From Albimonas marina (lineage in GTDB: Bacteria > Pseudomonadota > Alphaproteobacteria > Rhodobacterales > Rhodobacteraceae), in assembly GCF_029223255.1 (NCBI RefSeq), contig NZ_JARHUC010000001.1, forward strand, positions 620,001-684,000: a stretch of DNA of 64,000 nucleotides, given 5' to 3'. Position numbers and translations under genes: made by a program. Positions within the stretch are counted from its first letter, which is position 1, and every line of letters begins with the position of its first letter. Positions 44,914 through 55,112 of this stretch are shown here, in pieces. The notes below the pieces were generated by a model. The model searched no databases, had not been told where the DNA came from, and saw only the letters and a list, made by a program, of their open reading frames with translations.

Positions 44914-45941
44914 CCCGCACCTTTGAAATCCCCGACCTCAAGCGCGGCCCCCAGGGCTCGATCGCCGAGGCCGACCGGGCCCTGCGGGAGGAGGCGCACG
45001 CGCCGCTGGACGAGATCCCGGTGGGGGAGGCGACCTCCAAGACCCAGATCATCGCGATCTACGGCAAGGGCGGCATCGGCAAGTCCTTCACGCTCGCGAA
45101 CCTCAGCCACATGATGGCCGAGCAGGGCAAGCGGGTGCTGCTGATCGGCTGCGATCCCAAGTCCGACACCACCTCGCTGCTGTTCGGCGGCAAGGCCTGC
45201 CCCACGATCATCGAGACCTCCACCCGCAAGCGCCTGGCGGGCGAGGAGGTCACCGTATCCGACGTCTGCTTCAAGCGCGGCGGCGTCTTCGCGATGGAGC
45301 TGGGCGGGCCCGAGGTCGGCCGCGGCTGCGGCGGGCGCGGCATCATCCACGGCTTCGAGACGCTGGAGAAGCTGGGCTTCCACGACTGGGATTTCGACTA
45401 CGTGCTGCTCGACTTCCTGGGCGACGTGGTCTGCGGCGGCTTCGGCCTGCCGATCGCGCGGGACATGTGCCAGAAGGTGATCGTGGTCGGCTCGAACGAC
45501 CTGCAGTCCCTCTACGTGGCGAACAACGTCTGCTCGGCGGTGGAATACTTCCGCAAGCTGGGCGGCAACGTCGGCGTGGCCGGCATGGTGGTCAACAAGG
45601 ACGACGGATCGGGCGAGGCCGCGGCCTTCGCCGCCGCGGTCGGCATCCCGGTGCTGGCCTCGATCCCCGCCGACGACGACCTGCGCAAGAAGTCCGCCAA
45701 CTACCAGATCGTCGGCACCTCGCAGAGCCGGTGGGGCGAGCTCTTCGGCCAGCTCGCCGAGCAGGTGGGCCTCGCGCCCCCGCAGAAGCCGGCGCCGCTG
45801 ACCCAGGACGGGCTGCTGGGCCTGTTCGACTCCAAGGACACCGGCGGCGACTTCGTCCTCGTCCCCGCCACGCAGGAAGACATGCGCGGCAAGCTGGGCG
45901 TGGTGCGCGAGTCCCTCGAAGTGGTCTACGACGATGCTTGA
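44910..45941 (+). CDS. bchX: Chlorophyllide a reductase iron protein BchX
   Basis: BchX is the nitrogenase-reductase-like ATPase that feeds electrons to BchYZ for reduction of ring B. The 343 residues hold the P-loop [19 protein letters not shown] and two Cys ligands of the shared [4Fe-4S] cluster, in [14 protein letters not shown] and [12 protein letters not shown]. It overlaps bchC by four bases and a small ORF by eight bases at its 3' end. Confidence 0.97.
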   Translation: MTRTFEIPDLKRGPQGSIAEADRALREEAHAPLDEIPVGEATSKTQIIAIYGKGGIGKSFTLANLSHMMAEQGKRVLLIGCDPKSDTTSLLFGGKACPTIIETSTRKRLAGEEVTVSDVCFKRGGVFAMELGGPEVGRGCGGRGIIHGFETLEKLGFHDWDFDYVLLDFLGDVVCGGFGLPIARDMCQKVIVVGSNDLQSLYVANNVCSAVEYFRKLGGNVGVAGMVVNKDDGSGEAAAFAAAVGIPVLASIPADDDLRKKSANYQIVGTSQSRWGELFGQLAEQVGLAPPQKPAPLTQDGLLGLFDSKDTGGDFVLVPATQEDMRGKLGVVRESLEVVYDDA

Positions 45942-46089
45942 TCTCGACGCCCTCGCCGCCATCGAGCGCCGGCTGGACGGCCTGTCCGACGCCTGGACGC
46001 CCCCGGCCGCCCGCCGCCCCCGGCCCGAGGCCGCGCCCCGCGCGCCGGCCGAGGCCGCCCGCTGCCCCTACGCCGCGGCCGCGTCATGA
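45934..46089 (+). CDS. 51-residue protein between bchX and bchY, unknown
   Basis: The ORF starts inside the last codons of bchX (eight-base overlap) and ends in an ATGA overlap with bchY. It thus fills the whole gap between two subunits of one enzyme and looks translationally coupled to both. It begins [20 protein letters not shown], a likely short helix, followed by a Pro/Arg/Ala-rich stretch and a terminal [10 protein letters not shown]. No family is recognised. Alternatives are a non-conserved leader that only couples bchY translation, or an N-terminal part of BchY separated by a stop. Coding is inferred from the double overlap and GC3 bias. Confidence 0.55.
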   Translation: MLDLDALAAIERRLDGLSDAWTPPAARRPRPEAAPRAPAEAARCPYAAAAS

Positions 46090-47666
46090 CCGGCCCGGGC
46101 CCCATCCGCTTCGACGCCGACGGCCGCGCGCATCTGCCGGCCGACGGCTCCGCCACGCCCGAGGCCGCGGTCGAGACGCCCCTGCATCTGGGGCAGGAGG
46201 GCGTCTCCTGCGCCTCGGGCGACCTGCGGGCCCAGGCCGCCGAGAACGGCGCCGCCGAGCTGCTGGAGCGCTACGCGGCCGACTATCCGACCGGCCCCCA
46301 CGACAAGCCGCAGAGCATGTGCCCCGCCTTCGGGTCCCTGCGCGTCGGCCTGCGGATGCGGCGCACGGCGACGATCCTCTCGGGCTCGGCCTGCTGCGTC
46401 TACGGGCTGACCTTCGTCAGCCACTTCTACGGCGCCCGCCGCTCGGTCGGCTACGTGCCCTTCAATTCCGAGAGCCTGGTGACCGGCAAGCTCTTCGAGG
46501 ACATCCGCGAGGCGGTCCACGAGCTGGCCGATCCCGACCGCTACGACGCGATCGTGGTGACCAACCTCTGCGTCCCCTCCGCCTCCGGCGTGCCGCTCCG
46601 GCTGCTGCCCGACCAGATCGACGGGGTGCGGATCGTGGGCATCGACGTGCCGGGCTTCGGCGTGCCGACCCATGCCGAGGCGAAGGACATCCTGGCCGGC
46701 GCGATGCTGGCCTACGCCCGGCGCGAGGTTCAGGCCGGCCCCGTCCAGGCCCCCGCCGGCGGGCGCGGCGACCGGCCGACGATCACCCTGCTGGGCGAGA
46801 TGTTCCCCGCCGACCCGATGACCATCGGCGCGATGCTGGCCCCCATGGGCCTCGCCGCCGGGCCGGTCGTGCCCTGCCGGGAGTGGCGCGAGCTCTACGC
46901 CGCCCTCGACGGCGCGGCGGCGGCCGCCATCCACCCCTTCTACACCGCCTCGATCCGTGAGCTTCAGGCCGCCGGCCGCCCGGTGATCGGCTCCGCCCCC
47001 GTAGGCCGCGACGGGACCGCCGCCTGGCTGGCCGCGGTGGGCGAGGCGCTTGGGGTTCCGGCGGCGCAGATCTCCGCGGCGCAGAACGCCATGGACGGCG
47101 CCATCGCCGGGGCGCTCGCGGCCCATCGGATCGATGGGACCATCACGCTCTCGGGCTACGAGGGTTCCGAACTGCTCGTCGCCCGCCTGCTGATCGAGAG
47201 CGGCGCGAAGGTCCCCTACGTCGGGACCGCCTGCCCCCGCACGCCGTGGTCCGATGCGGACCGGGAGTGGCTGGAGGCCCATGGCGCCAAGGTCGTGTTC
47301 CGCGCCTCGCTGGAAGACGACTGCGCGGCGATGGAGGCGATCCGCCCGGATCTCGCCATCGGCACGACGCCGGTGGTGCAGAAGGCCAAGCAGCTGGGCG
47401 TGCCAGCGCTCTACTTCACCAACCTCATTTCCGCGCGCCCGCTGATGGGGCCGGCCGGCGCGGGGTCTCTGGCGCAGGTCGTCTCGGCGGCGATCTCGGG
47501 CCGGGATCGGATGGCGCGGATGCGCGGCTTCTTCGAGGGCGTCGGGACCGGCGATACGGCGGGCATCTGGGAGGGCGAGCCGAACCTCCAGCCCGAATTC
47601 CGCGCCCGCAACCTCAAGAAGCTCGAGCGCAAGGCCAAGGCGGCGAAGGCCGCGGAGATGATCTGA
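46086..47666 (+). CDS. bchY: Chlorophyllide a reductase subunit Y
   Basis: BchY with BchZ forms the MoFe-protein-like catalytic component that reduces the C7-C8 double bond of chlorophyllide. The 526 residues include [43 protein letters not shown], whose Cys residues are [4Fe-4S] ligands, and [36 protein letters not shown] and [25 protein letters not shown] also mark the family. The first 30 residues are variable. Its stop overlaps the bchZ ATG. Confidence 0.96.
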   Translation: MTGPGPIRFDADGRAHLPADGSATPEAAVETPLHLGQEGVSCASGDLRAQAAENGAAELLERYAADYPTGPHDKPQSMCPAFGSLRVGLRMRRTATILSGSACCVYGLTFVSHFYGARRSVGYVPFNSESLVTGKLFEDIREAVHELADPDRYDAIVVTNLCVPSASGVPLRLLPDQIDGVRIVGIDVPGFGVPTHAEAKDILAGAMLAYARREVQAGPVQAPAGGRGDRPTITLLGEMFPADPMTIGAMLAPMGLAAGPVVPCREWRELYAALDGAAAAAIHPFYTASIRELQAAGRPVIGSAPVGRDGTAAWLAAVGEALGVPAAQISAAQNAMDGAIAGALAAHRIDGTITLSGYEGSELLVARLLIESGAKVPYVGTACPRTPWSDADREWLEAHGAKVVFRASLEDDCAAMEAIRPDLAIGTTPVVQKAKQLGVPALYFTNLISARPLMGPAGAGSLAQVVSAAISGRDRMARMRGFFEGVGTGDTAGIWEGEPNLQPEFRARNLKKLERKAKAAKAAEMI

Positions 47667-49183
47667 TGCTCATCCAGGATCATGACAGGGCCGGAGGATA
47701 CTGGGGCGCGGTCTATGCCTTCTGCGCCCTGAAGGGGCTGCAGGTGGTGATCGACGGCCCGGTGGGCTGCGAGAACCTGCCGGTGACCTCGGTGCTGCAC
47801 TACACCGACGCGCTGCCCCCGCATGAACTTCCCATCGTGGTCACCGGCCTCGGGGAAGAGGAGCTGGGCCGCGACGGCACCGAAGGCGCCATGCGGCGCG
47901 CGTGGGAGACGCTGGACCCCGCCCTGCCGGCGGTGGTCGCCACCGGCTCGATCGCCGAGATGATCGGGGGCGGCGTCACCCCGCAGGGCACCTCGATCCA
48001 GCGCTTTCTTCCGCGCACCATCGACGAGGACCAGTGGCAGGCCGCCGACCGCGCCATGACCTGGGCCTTCCACGAATTCGGCACCACCAAGGGCCGCCTG
48101 CCCAAGGCCAAGCCCCGGGACGGCGCGCCGAAGGTCAACATCCTCGGGCCGATGTACGGCGTGTGGAACATGGCCTCCGACCTCGCCGAGATCCGGCGGC
48201 TGGTCGAGGGGATCGGCGCGCAGGTCAACATGGTGATGCCGCTGGGCGCCCATGTCGGCGAGCTCTCGCGCCTGGTCGACGCCGAGGTCAACGTCGTGAT
48301 GTATCGCGAGTTCGGCCGCGGCCTGGCCGAGGCGCTGGAGCGCCCGTACCTCCAGGCGCCCATCGGGCTCGAGAGCACCACCCTCTTCCTGCGCAAGCTG
48401 GGCGAGCTGCTGGACCTCGACCCCGAGCCCTTCATCGCCCGCGAGAAGCACTCCACGCTGAAGCCCGTGTGGGACCTCTGGCGCTCGGTCACCCAGGATT
48501 TCTTCGCGACCGCGAGCTTCGCCATCGCCGCGAACGAGACCTACGCCCGCGGCGTGCGGCGGTATCTGGAGACCGACCTGGGCCTGCCGTGCGAGTTCGC
48601 GGTGGCGCGCCTCGCCGGCAAGAAGACGGACTCGGAGGCGATCCGCGGCATGATCCGCGCGCGGCGCCCGCTGGTCGTCTTCGGCTCGGTCAACGAGAAG
48701 ATGTACCTGGCCGAGGCCGGGGCAGGACACGGGCCCAAGCCCGCCTTCATCGCCGCCAGCTTCCCCGGCGCCGCCATCCGGCGCGCCACCGGCACCCCCT
48801 ACATGGGCTACGCCGGCGCGGTCTGGATCCTGCAGGAGACGTGCAACGCGCTGTTCGACGCGCTGTTCCACATCCTGCCGCTGGGCGCGGACATGGACGC
48901 GGCCGAGGCGACGCCCGCCACGCTGCGCCGCGACCTGCCCTGGTCGGCCGAGGCGCAGGCGCTGCTCGACGAGATGGTCGCGGCGCACCCGGTGCTGACC
49001 CGCATTTCCGCCGCGCGGACCCTGCGCGACGCGGCCGAGCGCGCCGCGCTCGCCCGCGGCGAGGGCCGCGTGGACCGCGACGACGTCGCGGATCTCGAAC
49101 CCGGAGCGGGCGCCGCGCGCGCCCGGACCGGCGCCGCCGCGCAGCCGGCGGAGACGACACGCCAAGGGAGGGCGTCCGCATGA
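47666..49183 (+). CDS. bchZ: Chlorophyllide a reductase subunit Z
   Basis: BchZ completes the heterotetrameric ring-B reductase. The 505-residue protein begins [55 protein letters not shown], the family start with the cluster-ligand Cys. It contains [28 protein letters not shown] and a C-terminal PCP-red-like tail ([36 protein letters not shown]). Its stop overlaps pufQ by four bases, joining the bch and puf parts of the superoperon. Confidence 0.96.
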   Translation: MLIQDHDRAGGYWGAVYAFCALKGLQVVIDGPVGCENLPVTSVLHYTDALPPHELPIVVTGLGEEELGRDGTEGAMRRAWETLDPALPAVVATGSIAEMIGGGVTPQGTSIQRFLPRTIDEDQWQAADRAMTWAFHEFGTTKGRLPKAKPRDGAPKVNILGPMYGVWNMASDLAEIRRLVEGIGAQVNMVMPLGAHVGELSRLVDAEVNVVMYREFGRGLAEALERPYLQAPIGLESTTLFLRKLGELLDLDPEPFIAREKHSTLKPVWDLWRSVTQDFFATASFAIAANETYARGVRRYLETDLGLPCEFAVARLAGKKTDSEAIRGMIRARRPLVVFGSVNEKMYLAEAGAGHGPKPAFIAASFPGAAIRRATGTPYMGYAGAVWILQETCNALFDALFHILPLGADMDAAEATPATLRRDLPWSAEAQALLDEMVAAHPVLTRISAARTLRDAAERAALARGEGRVDRDDVADLEPGAGAARARTGAAAQPAETTRQGRASA

Positions 49184-49398
49184 CCGACTATACCAGCGAT
49201 CTCAAGCCGATGCGGCGCGGGCATTCGCCGTCCGTCGAATACGGCGTCTACTTCAGCCTGATCTTCGCGATCAGCCTGCCCGGCGCGGCCCTGCGCAGCC
49301 TGGCGGCCGTCGCGCACGGCGACCTTTCCGGCCCCGGTCCCCTCCGTCGCGCGCAGGTGCGCGCGCGGGAGATCACGCCGGCCATCTTCGACGTCTGA
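49180..49398 (+). CDS. pufQ: PufQ, bacteriochlorophyll/puf accessory membrane protein
   Basis: The 72-residue protein has one hydrophobic segment in [25 protein letters not shown], matching PufQ, followed by a polar tail ending ITPAIFDV. PufQ stimulates bacteriochlorophyll synthesis and assembly of pigment-protein complexes in purple bacteria, probably at the membrane. AAGGGAGGG precedes its ATG, which overlaps bchZ. It is the first gene of the puf part. Confidence 0.88.
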   Translation: MTDYTSDLKPMRRGHSPSVEYGVYFSLIFAISLPGAALRSLAAVAHGDLSGPGPLRRAQVRAREITPAIFDV

Positions 49399-49474
49399 GA
49401 GGACGTCGCTCCATTCCGGGCCGCTTCGGCGGAGCGGAATCGTCGATCGAGGGCGACCTTCGGTCGATGCTCGG

Positions 49475-49491
49475 CCGCGAGAGTCTCGCGG
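49475..49491 (+). promoter_or_regulatory. Inverted repeat in the pufQ-pufB leader
   Basis: CCGCGAGA-G-TCTCGCGG is a tight palindrome 28 bases upstream of pufB, following two weaker pairs in the 121-base leader. In puf mRNAs this segment is a site of processing and protection; here it may form the 5' hairpin of the pufBA message. Confidence 0.45.
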
Positions 49492-49519
49492 TAACAGTCG
49501 GTGCTTCCGGAGGATCGAT

Positions 49520-49669
49520 ATGACTGAAGACAAGGACGTGTCGTTCACGGGGCTGACGGATGATCAGGCCCAGGAACTTCACTCCGTCTACATGAGCGGC
49601 TTCATGCTGTTCACGGCGGTCGCAGTAATCGCGCACCTGCTGGTCCTCATCTGGCGTCCCTGGCTCTAG
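49520..49669 (+). CDS. pufB: Light-harvesting 1 beta polypeptide
   Basis: The 49 residues are an LH1 beta chain: polar head [24 protein letters not shown], one membrane helix, and the bacteriochlorophyll-ligating His in [16 protein letters not shown]. With PufA it forms the ring antenna around the reaction centre. CGGAGGAT is a strong ribosome site at 7 bases. The gene is below the size usually found by ORF scans. Confidence 0.95.
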   Translation: MTEDKDVSFTGLTDDQAQELHSVYMSGFMLFTAVAVIAHLLVLIWRPWL

Positions 49670-49680
49670 GAGAGAAGATC

Positions 49681-49854
49681 ATGAGCAAGTTCTACAAGAT
49701 CTGGCTGATCTTCGATCCGAGGCGCGTCTTCGTGGTGCAGGGGGTCTTTCTCTTCCTGCTCGCGGTGATGATCCATCTCGTGCTGCTTTCGACGGACCGG
49801 TACAACTGGTTCGAAGTCTCGGCCGAGAAGTACGGGGTCTCCCAACAGGAGTGA
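49681..49854 (+). CDS. pufA: Light-harvesting 1 alpha polypeptide
   Basis: The 57 residues show the LH1 alpha pattern: [42 protein letters not shown]. The His of MIHLVLL ligates bacteriochlorophyll and the downstream aromatic residue tunes its absorption. A short polar tail follows ([14 protein letters not shown]). TAGGAGAGA precedes the ATG and the gene starts 11 bases after pufB. A perfect hairpin follows immediately. Confidence 0.95.
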   Translation: MSKFYKIWLIFDPRRVFVVQGVFLFLLAVMIHLVLLSTDRYNWFEVSAEKYGVSQQE

Positions 49855-49857
49855 CAG

Positions 49858-49886
49858 GTCCGGGACCGCGCGATGCGGTCCCGGAC
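49858..49886 (+). terminator. pufA-pufL intercistronic hairpin
   Basis: A perfect 12-bp stem GTCCGGGACCGC / GCGGTCCCGGAC with loop GCGAT starts three bases after the pufA stop. In Rhodobacter such a hairpin protects the pufBA mRNA 3' end and limits transcripts into pufLM, giving excess antenna over reaction centres. There is no T tract. Confidence 0.85.
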
Positions 49887-49971
49887 GAGACACCAATGCG
49901 GGCGGGGTCCGCCCCGCCTGCAGCTTAGGCTCCGCCGGCGCGCGTCGGCGGCATGACGCGAGGGACTGGAC

Positions 49972-50811
49972 ATGGCCTTGCTGAATTTCGAGAAGAAGTA
50001 TCGCGTCAAGGGCGGCACGCTCGTCGGCGGCGATCTGTTCGACTTCTGGATCGGGCCGTTCTACGTCGGGTTCTTCGGCGTCACCACGGCGTTCTTCGCC
50101 GCCCTGGGCACGATCCTAATCTTCTGGGGGGCGGCCCTGCAGGGCACGTTCAATCCCTGGACGATCTCCATCGCCCCGCCCGACCTGTCGTACGGCCTGG
50201 GCCTCGCGCCGCTGGCCGAGGGCGGGCTGTGGCAGGTGATCACGATGTGCGCCACGGCCGCCTTCGTCAGCTGGGCCCTGCGCGAGGTCGAGATCTGCCG
50301 CAAGCTCGGCATCGGCTACCACGTGCCGATCGCCTTCAGCTTCGCGATCCTGGCCTACGTCACGCTGGTGATCTTCCGCCCGCTGCTGCTGGGCGCATGG
50401 GGACACGGGTTCCCCTACGGGATCTTCAGCCATTTGGACTGGGTGTCGAACGTCGGCTACCAGTACCTGCACTTCCACTACAATCCGGCGCACATGCTGG
50501 CGGTGACCTTCTTCTTCACCACCACCTTCGCGCTGTCCCTTCACGGCTCGCTGATCCTGTCGGCGGTCAACCCGCAGAAGGGCGAGGAGATCCGCACGCC
50601 GGATCATGAGGACACCTACTTCCGCGACTTCATCGGCTACTCGGTCGGCACGCTGGGCATCCACCGCCTGGGCCTGCTGCTGGCCCTGAACGCCGCCTTC
50701 TGGAGCGCGGTCTGCATCATCATCTCCGGCCCGCTGTGGACCCGCGGCTGGCCCGAGTGGTGGAACTGGTGGCTCGATCTGCCGATCTGGCCTGGCCAGG
50801 GAGGGGTTTGA
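49972..50811 (+). CDS. pufL: Photosynthetic reaction centre L subunit
   Basis: The 279-residue protein has five membrane helices and binds the special pair, monomeric bacteriochlorophyll and bacteriopheophytin with PufM. Key parts: [35 protein letters not shown], the bacteriochlorophyll His in [23 protein letters not shown], and iron-ligand His residues in HGSLILSA and [16 protein letters not shown]-type helix E (here LGIHRLGLL). pufM starts three bases after its stop. Confidence 0.97.
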   Translation: MALLNFEKKYRVKGGTLVGGDLFDFWIGPFYVGFFGVTTAFFAALGTILIFWGAALQGTFNPWTISIAPPDLSYGLGLAPLAEGGLWQVITMCATAAFVSWALREVEICRKLGIGYHVPIAFSFAILAYVTLVIFRPLLLGAWGHGFPYGIFSHLDWVSNVGYQYLHFHYNPAHMLAVTFFFTTTFALSLHGSLILSAVNPQKGEEIRTPDHEDTYFRDFIGYSVGTLGIHRLGLLLALNAAFWSAVCIIISGPLWTRGWPEWWNWWLDLPIWPGQGGV

Positions 50812-50814
50812 GCG

Positions 50815-51780
50815 ATGGCCGAGTATCAGAACGTCTTCACGCAGTTCCAGGTGCGAGGTCCCGCCGAGATGGGCCTCGCCGGCGGCGGCGCCGAACACGA
50901 GCGCAGCGAGGGAACCACCTTCTCGAACCTTTTGGGCTGGATCGGCAACGCCCAGCTCGGGCCCATCCACCTGGGCTGGTTCGGGGTGATCTCGCTCGCC
51001 ACCGGGATCCTGTCGCTGAACATCATCGGCTTCAACATGCTGGCCCAGGTCGGCTGGTCGATCCCCGAGTTCTTCCGCCAGGGCTTCTGGCTGGCGCTCG
51101 AGCCGCCGGGGCCCGAGAACGGCCTGCGCATCCCCCCGATGCGCGACGGAGGCTGGTGGTTCCTGTCCTCGTTCTTCATCCTCGTCTCGGTGATGGCGTG
51201 GTGGGTGCGCTCCTACCTTCGGGCGGTGGCGCTGGGCATGGGCACGCACGTGGCCTGGGCCTTCGCGGCGGCGATCTGGCTGATGCTGGTGCTGAACCTG
51301 TTCCGCCCGATCCTGATGGGAACCTGGTCCGAGGCGGTGCCCTACGGGATCTTCCCGCACCTCGACTGGACCACGGCGTTCTCGCTTCGCTACGGGAACC
51401 TCTACTACAACCCCTTCCACTGCCTCTCGATCGTGTTCCTCTACGGCTCGGTGCTGCTGTTCGCGATGCACGGCGCCACGATCCTGGCCGTCACCCGCCT
51501 GGGCGGCGACCGGGAGCTGGAGCAGATCGTGGACCGCGGCACCGCCTCGGAGCGCGCGGCCCTGTTCTGGCGCTGGACCATGGGCTTCAACGCCACGATG
51601 GAGGGGATTCACCGCTGGGCCTGGTGGTTCGCCGTTCTGACGCCGATCACCGGCGGCATCGGCATCCTCCTGACCGGCACCGTCGTCGACAACTGGTATC
51701 TCTGGGCGGTGGAGCACCACTTCGCCCCGGCCTACGACGGCGCCTACGGCTATGAAGCCTACACGACCGGCGGGGAGTGA
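50815..51780 (+). CDS. pufM: Photosynthetic reaction centre M subunit
   Basis: The 321 residues form the second core subunit, carrying QA and the active non-heme iron ligands. Visible blocks: [44 protein letters not shown] (special-pair His), MHGATILAV and [30 protein letters not shown] (iron His). The C-terminal extension ends [21 protein letters not shown], consistent with reaction centres that carry a bound cytochrome. Its stop lies three bases upstream of the pufC ATG. Confidence 0.97.
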   Translation: MAEYQNVFTQFQVRGPAEMGLAGGGAEHERSEGTTFSNLLGWIGNAQLGPIHLGWFGVISLATGILSLNIIGFNMLAQVGWSIPEFFRQGFWLALEPPGPENGLRIPPMRDGGWWFLSSFFILVSVMAWWVRSYLRAVALGMGTHVAWAFAAAIWLMLVLNLFRPILMGTWSEAVPYGIFPHLDWTTAFSLRYGNLYYNPFHCLSIVFLYGSVLLFAMHGATILAVTRLGGDRELEQIVDRGTASERAALFWRWTMGFNATMEGIHRWAWWFAVLTPITGGIGILLTGTVVDNWYLWAVEHHFAPAYDGAYGYEAYTTGGE

Positions 51781-51785
51781 GAGCG

Positions 51786-52880
51786 ATGTTCGGACCCTCA
51801 GGCAAGTTCCGCTGGTTCGACGAGTGGAACCGCAAGCGCCCCTTCGACCTGGTCAAGACGGCGCTCCCCGCGGGGATCCTCGGCGGCGCGGTGTTCGTCG
51901 CGGCGGCGATCGTCATCCTGGGCAACCCGCTGGAGAAGGAGGCGGTGCAGACCGGCCCCCGCGGCACGGGCATGGTCAAGATCGACGCGCCCGGCAAGCT
52001 GATGGCGCTGGAGGCGGTGAACATCCTGCCGCCTTCGGACGCGCCCTGGCCGGTCGAGGAAGGCGCGATGCTCGCCGGCGAGGCCTATGAGAACGTGCAG
52101 GTGCTGGGTCACCTCACGGTCGACAACTTCAACCGCGTGATGGCCGGCATCACCGAGTGGGTGGCCCCCGAGGAGGGCTGCGCCTACTGCCACGCCGAGG
52201 ACGGCTTCGCCTCGGACGACGTCTACACCAAGACCGTCGCCCGGCGGATGATCGAGATGACCTGGGCGCTGAACCAGGACTGGGAGGTCCACACCGCCCC
52301 GACCGGCGTCACCTGCTACACCTGCCACCGCGGCAACAACGTGCCGCCCTACCTGTGGACCAAGCTGCCGCCGGTGAACGAGACGGTGGGCCCCACGGCC
52401 GCCTTCCAGAACCGCGGGATGTCGCTGACCAACTACACCTCGCTGCCGGCGAACGCGATCGAGGCCTATCTCCTCGACGGGGAGCTGGTGGCGGTCAACG
52501 ACCAGGCGCCGCGGGTCGACAACGCAGGCCTGCCCGGCATGAAGGAGACCGAGCGGACCTACGCGCTGATGATGCATTTCACCCAGAGCCTGGGCGTGAA
52601 CTGCACCTTCTGCCACAACACCCGCGCGGTGAACGACCCGACCCAGCTGACGCCCCAGTGGACCACCGCCACCATGGGCATCTCGATGGTCCAGGACGTG
52701 AACCAGAGCTGGGTCGCCCCGCTCGCAGAGCTGCTGCCCGAGCATCGCCTCGGCCCGCTCGGCGACGCGCCCAAGGTCTACTGCCTGACCTGCCACCAGG
52801 GCGCGACCAAGCCCCTGCTGGGGCAGAGCATGCTCGGCGACTGGCCCGAGCTGGTCTCGGCCGAGCCGGTCTACGACTGA
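51786..52880 (+). CDS. pufC: Reaction centre tetraheme cytochrome c subunit
   Basis: PufC sits on the periplasmic side of the reaction centre and re-reduces the special pair. The 364 residues have an N-terminal membrane segment (about residues 27-48) without a lipoprotein Cys. Four CxxCH motifs start at residues 132 (CAYCH), 177 (CYTCH), 273 (CTFCH) and 333 (CLTCH), each preceded by a Met-containing helix. The ATG at 51786 was chosen over a GTG overlapping the pufM stop. It replaces pufX at this position, and a hairpin follows. Confidence 0.95.
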   Translation: MFGPSGKFRWFDEWNRKRPFDLVKTALPAGILGGAVFVAAAIVILGNPLEKEAVQTGPRGTGMVKIDAPGKLMALEAVNILPPSDAPWPVEEGAMLAGEAYENVQVLGHLTVDNFNRVMAGITEWVAPEEGCAYCHAEDGFASDDVYTKTVARRMIEMTWALNQDWEVHTAPTGVTCYTCHRGNNVPPYLWTKLPPVNETVGPTAAFQNRGMSLTNYTSLPANAIEAYLLDGELVAVNDQAPRVDNAGLPGMKETERTYALMMHFTQSLGVNCTFCHNTRAVNDPTQLTPQWTTATMGISMVQDVNQSWVAPLAELLPEHRLGPLGDAPKVYCLTCHQGATKPLLGQSMLGDWPELVSAEPVYD

Positions 52881-52898
52881 CGGCCCGACGACGACGGC

Positions 52899-52924
52899 GG
52901 GAGGGCGGCGCAGGCCGCCCTCCC
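52899..52924 (+). terminator. Hairpin after pufC
   Basis: An 11-bp stem beginning GGGAGGGCGGC pairs across loop GCAG with its complement ending CTCCC, 18 bases past the pufC stop. It has no T tract, so it may protect the puf mRNA 3' end more than stop transcription; dxs starts 74 bases later. Confidence 0.65.
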
Positions 52925-52998
52925 CGTCCCCCTCATCCGCCCCGCGCCGCCCCGTCGGGACCCCGCTCCCGCGCGACGCATCGCAAGGGAGCGCGACC

Positions 52999-54936
52999 AT
53001 GACCTCCACCCCCCCGCCGCATCGCCCGCACACCCCGCACCTGGACCGCGCGCCCTGGCCCGCGGACCTCTCGGCCCTGAGCGACGCCGAGCTGACGCGC
53101 CTGGCCGACGAACTGCGGGCGGAGACGATCTCCGCCGTGTCGGTCACCGGGGGGCATCTGGGGTCGGGATTGGGGGTGGTGGAGCTGTCGGTGGCGCTGC
53201 ACGCGGTCTTCGACGCGCCGCGCGACAAGATCATCTGGGACGTCGGGCACCAGTGCTATCCGCACAAGATCCTGACCGGCCGGCGCGACCGCATCCGCAC
53301 CCTGCGCCAGGGCGGCGGCCTGTCCGGCTTCACCAAGCGGGCCGAGAGCGACTACGACCCGTTCGGCGCCGCGCATAGCTCCACCTCGATCTCCGCGGGC
53401 CTCGGCTTCGCGGCCGCCCGCGACCTGGGGGCCCCGGGCGTGGGCGACGTGGTGGCGGTGATCGGCGACGGCGCGATGAGCGCCGGTATGGCGTGGGAGG
53501 CGATGAACAACGCCGGCGCGCTGGGCAAGCGCCTCTTCGTGATCCTCAACGACAACGAGATGTCGATCTCGCCGCCCGTCGGCGCGCTCTCCGAATACCT
53601 CTCCCGCATCTACGCCGCCGGTCCCCTGCACGACCTGAAGGCGATGGCCGAGGGCGCCGCCGCCCTGCTGCCGGGCCCGGCGCGCGAGGGCGCCCGGCGC
53701 GCCCGCGACCTGGTGCGCGGCGCGGCGCTGGGCGGGACGCTGTTCGAGGAGCTGGGCTTCTCCTACGTCGGGCCGATCGACGGGCATGACATGGGCCAGC
53801 TCCTGCGGGTGATGCGCACGGCGCGGGCGCGGGCCGACGGGCCGGTGCTGATCCACTGCCTGACCGTGAAGGGCAAGGGCTACGCCCCCGCCGAGTCGAG
53901 CGCGGACAAGTATCACGGCGTCACCAAATTCGACGTGGTCAGCGGCGAGCAGGCCAAGGGCAAGCCCGCCGCCCCCAGCTACACCGCCGTCTTCGGCGAG
54001 CAGCTGACCCGCGCCGCCGCCGCCGACCCCAAGGTGGTGGGCATCACCGCCGCGATGGCCGAGGGGAGCGGGATCTCCAAGCTCATGGCCCGGTTCCCCG
54101 AGCGCGCCTTCGACGTCGGCATCGCCGAGCAGCACGCGGTGACCTTCGCCGCCGGGCTGGCGGCGGCGGGGATGAAGCCGTTCTGCGCGATCTACTCGAC
54201 CTTCCTGCAACGCGCCTACGACCAGGTGGTCCACGACGTGGCGCTGCAGAACCTGCCCGTGCGCTTCGCGCTCGACCGCGCGGGGCTGGTGGGGGCGGAC
54301 GGGGCGACGCACGCGGGGTCCTTCGACCTCGCCTACCTGTGCACGCTGCCCAACTTCACGGTGATGGCCGCGGCCGACGAGGCGGAGCTGGCGCGCATGG
54401 TCGCCACGGCCGCGGTCCACGACTCCGGTCCCATCGCCTTCCGCTATCCGCGCGGGAACGGCACGGGCGTCGCGATCCCCGAGGTTCCCGAGCCGCTCGA
54501 GATCGGCCGCGGGCGCGTGCTGCGCGAGGGCTCGGCGGTGGCGCTGCTGTCGCTCGGCGGCCGGCTGGGCGAGTGCCTGGCCGCGGCGCAGGCGCTGGAG
54601 GCCCGCGGCCTGACCTGCACCGTCGCCGACGCGCGCTTCGCCAAGCCCCTGGACCGGGAGCTGATCCTGCGCCTTGCCCGCGACCACGCCGCCCTGATCA
54701 CGGTCGAGGAAGGCGCCGCCGGCGGCTTCGGCGCCCATGTCCTGCACCTGCTGGCGGCCGAGGGCGCGCTGGACCGCGGCCTGTGCATCCGCACCCTGAC
54801 GCTGCCCGACCGCTTCATCGACCAGGACTCGCCCGAGCGGATGTACGCCGAGGCGGGGCTTACCGCCGACGACATCGCCACCGGCGCCCTCGCCGCGCTG
54901 GGCGTGGACGCGGCGATGGAGGTGGCCACCGCCTGA
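52999..54936 (+). CDS. dxs: 1-deoxy-D-xylulose-5-phosphate synthase
   Basis: Dxs condenses pyruvate and glyceraldehyde 3-phosphate, the first step of the MEP pathway that supplies isoprenoids for carotenoids, phytol and quinones. The 645 residues have [18 protein letters not shown] (ThDP/Mg site), the HxxxH-type [17 protein letters not shown] start, the glutamate of [24 protein letters not shown] and [22 protein letters not shown]. It lies downstream of pufC in the same direction, so it may be co-expressed with the photosystem. Confidence 0.96.
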   Translation: MTSTPPPHRPHTPHLDRAPWPADLSALSDAELTRLADELRAETISAVSVTGGHLGSGLGVVELSVALHAVFDAPRDKIIWDVGHQCYPHKILTGRRDRIRTLRQGGGLSGFTKRAESDYDPFGAAHSSTSISAGLGFAAARDLGAPGVGDVVAVIGDGAMSAGMAWEAMNNAGALGKRLFVILNDNEMSISPPVGALSEYLSRIYAAGPLHDLKAMAEGAAALLPGPAREGARRARDLVRGAALGGTLFEELGFSYVGPIDGHDMGQLLRVMRTARARADGPVLIHCLTVKGKGYAPAESSADKYHGVTKFDVVSGEQAKGKPAAPSYTAVFGEQLTRAAAADPKVVGITAAMAEGSGISKLMARFPERAFDVGIAEQHAVTFAAGLAAAGMKPFCAIYSTFLQRAYDQVVHDVALQNLPVRFALDRAGLVGADGATHAGSFDLAYLCTLPNFTVMAAADEAELARMVATAAVHDSGPIAFRYPRGNGTGVAIPEVPEPLEIGRGRVLREGSAVALLSLGGRLGECLAAAQALEARGLTCTVADARFAKPLDRELILRLARDHAALITVEEGAAGGFGAHVLHLLAAEGALDRGLCIRTLTLPDRFIDQDSPERMYAEAGLTADDIATGALAALGVDAAMEVATA

Positions 54937-54956
54937 CGACATCGCCGCGCGAAAAA

Positions 54957-54990
54957 CAGCGCCGCGTCCGGGAGGCCGGACGCGGCGCTG
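54957..54990. terminator. Bidirectional terminator between dxs and hemA
   Basis: A perfect 15-bp stem (left arm 54957-54971, right arm 54976-54990) closes a GAGG loop. It is flanked by GAAAAA on the left and GGTTCGTTCT on the right. It lies 20 bases after dxs and beyond the end of hemA on the other strand. Confidence 0.85.
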
Positions 54991-55062
54991 GTTCGTTCTG
55001 CGGGGGGGCCGCCCTGGCCTGGGCGGAAGCGGCGGAGAGAAGCGGAGCCGCCGCAACCGGGC

Positions 55063-55085
55063 CGCCCCGGGGCAGGCCCGGGGCG
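55063..55085. repeat. GCCCCGG-family hairpin downstream of hemA
   Basis: CGCCCCGGG / CCCGGGGCG with loop GCAGG, 27 bases past the hemA stop (leftward). It shares its stem core with the hairpins at 10270, 13667 and 22116. Confidence 0.6.
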
Positions 55086-55112
55086 CGTCGCGCGGGGAGG
55101 GCGCGATCGCGC

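Noticed and set aside
49399-49519. A pufK-like small ORF between pufQ and pufB
   Set aside because: No in-frame start with a ribosome site and a plausible peptide was found in the 121-base leader.
51781-51900. pufX between pufM and the next gene
   Set aside because: The frame after pufM is the N-terminus of the tetraheme cytochrome, and no PufX-like sequence is present.
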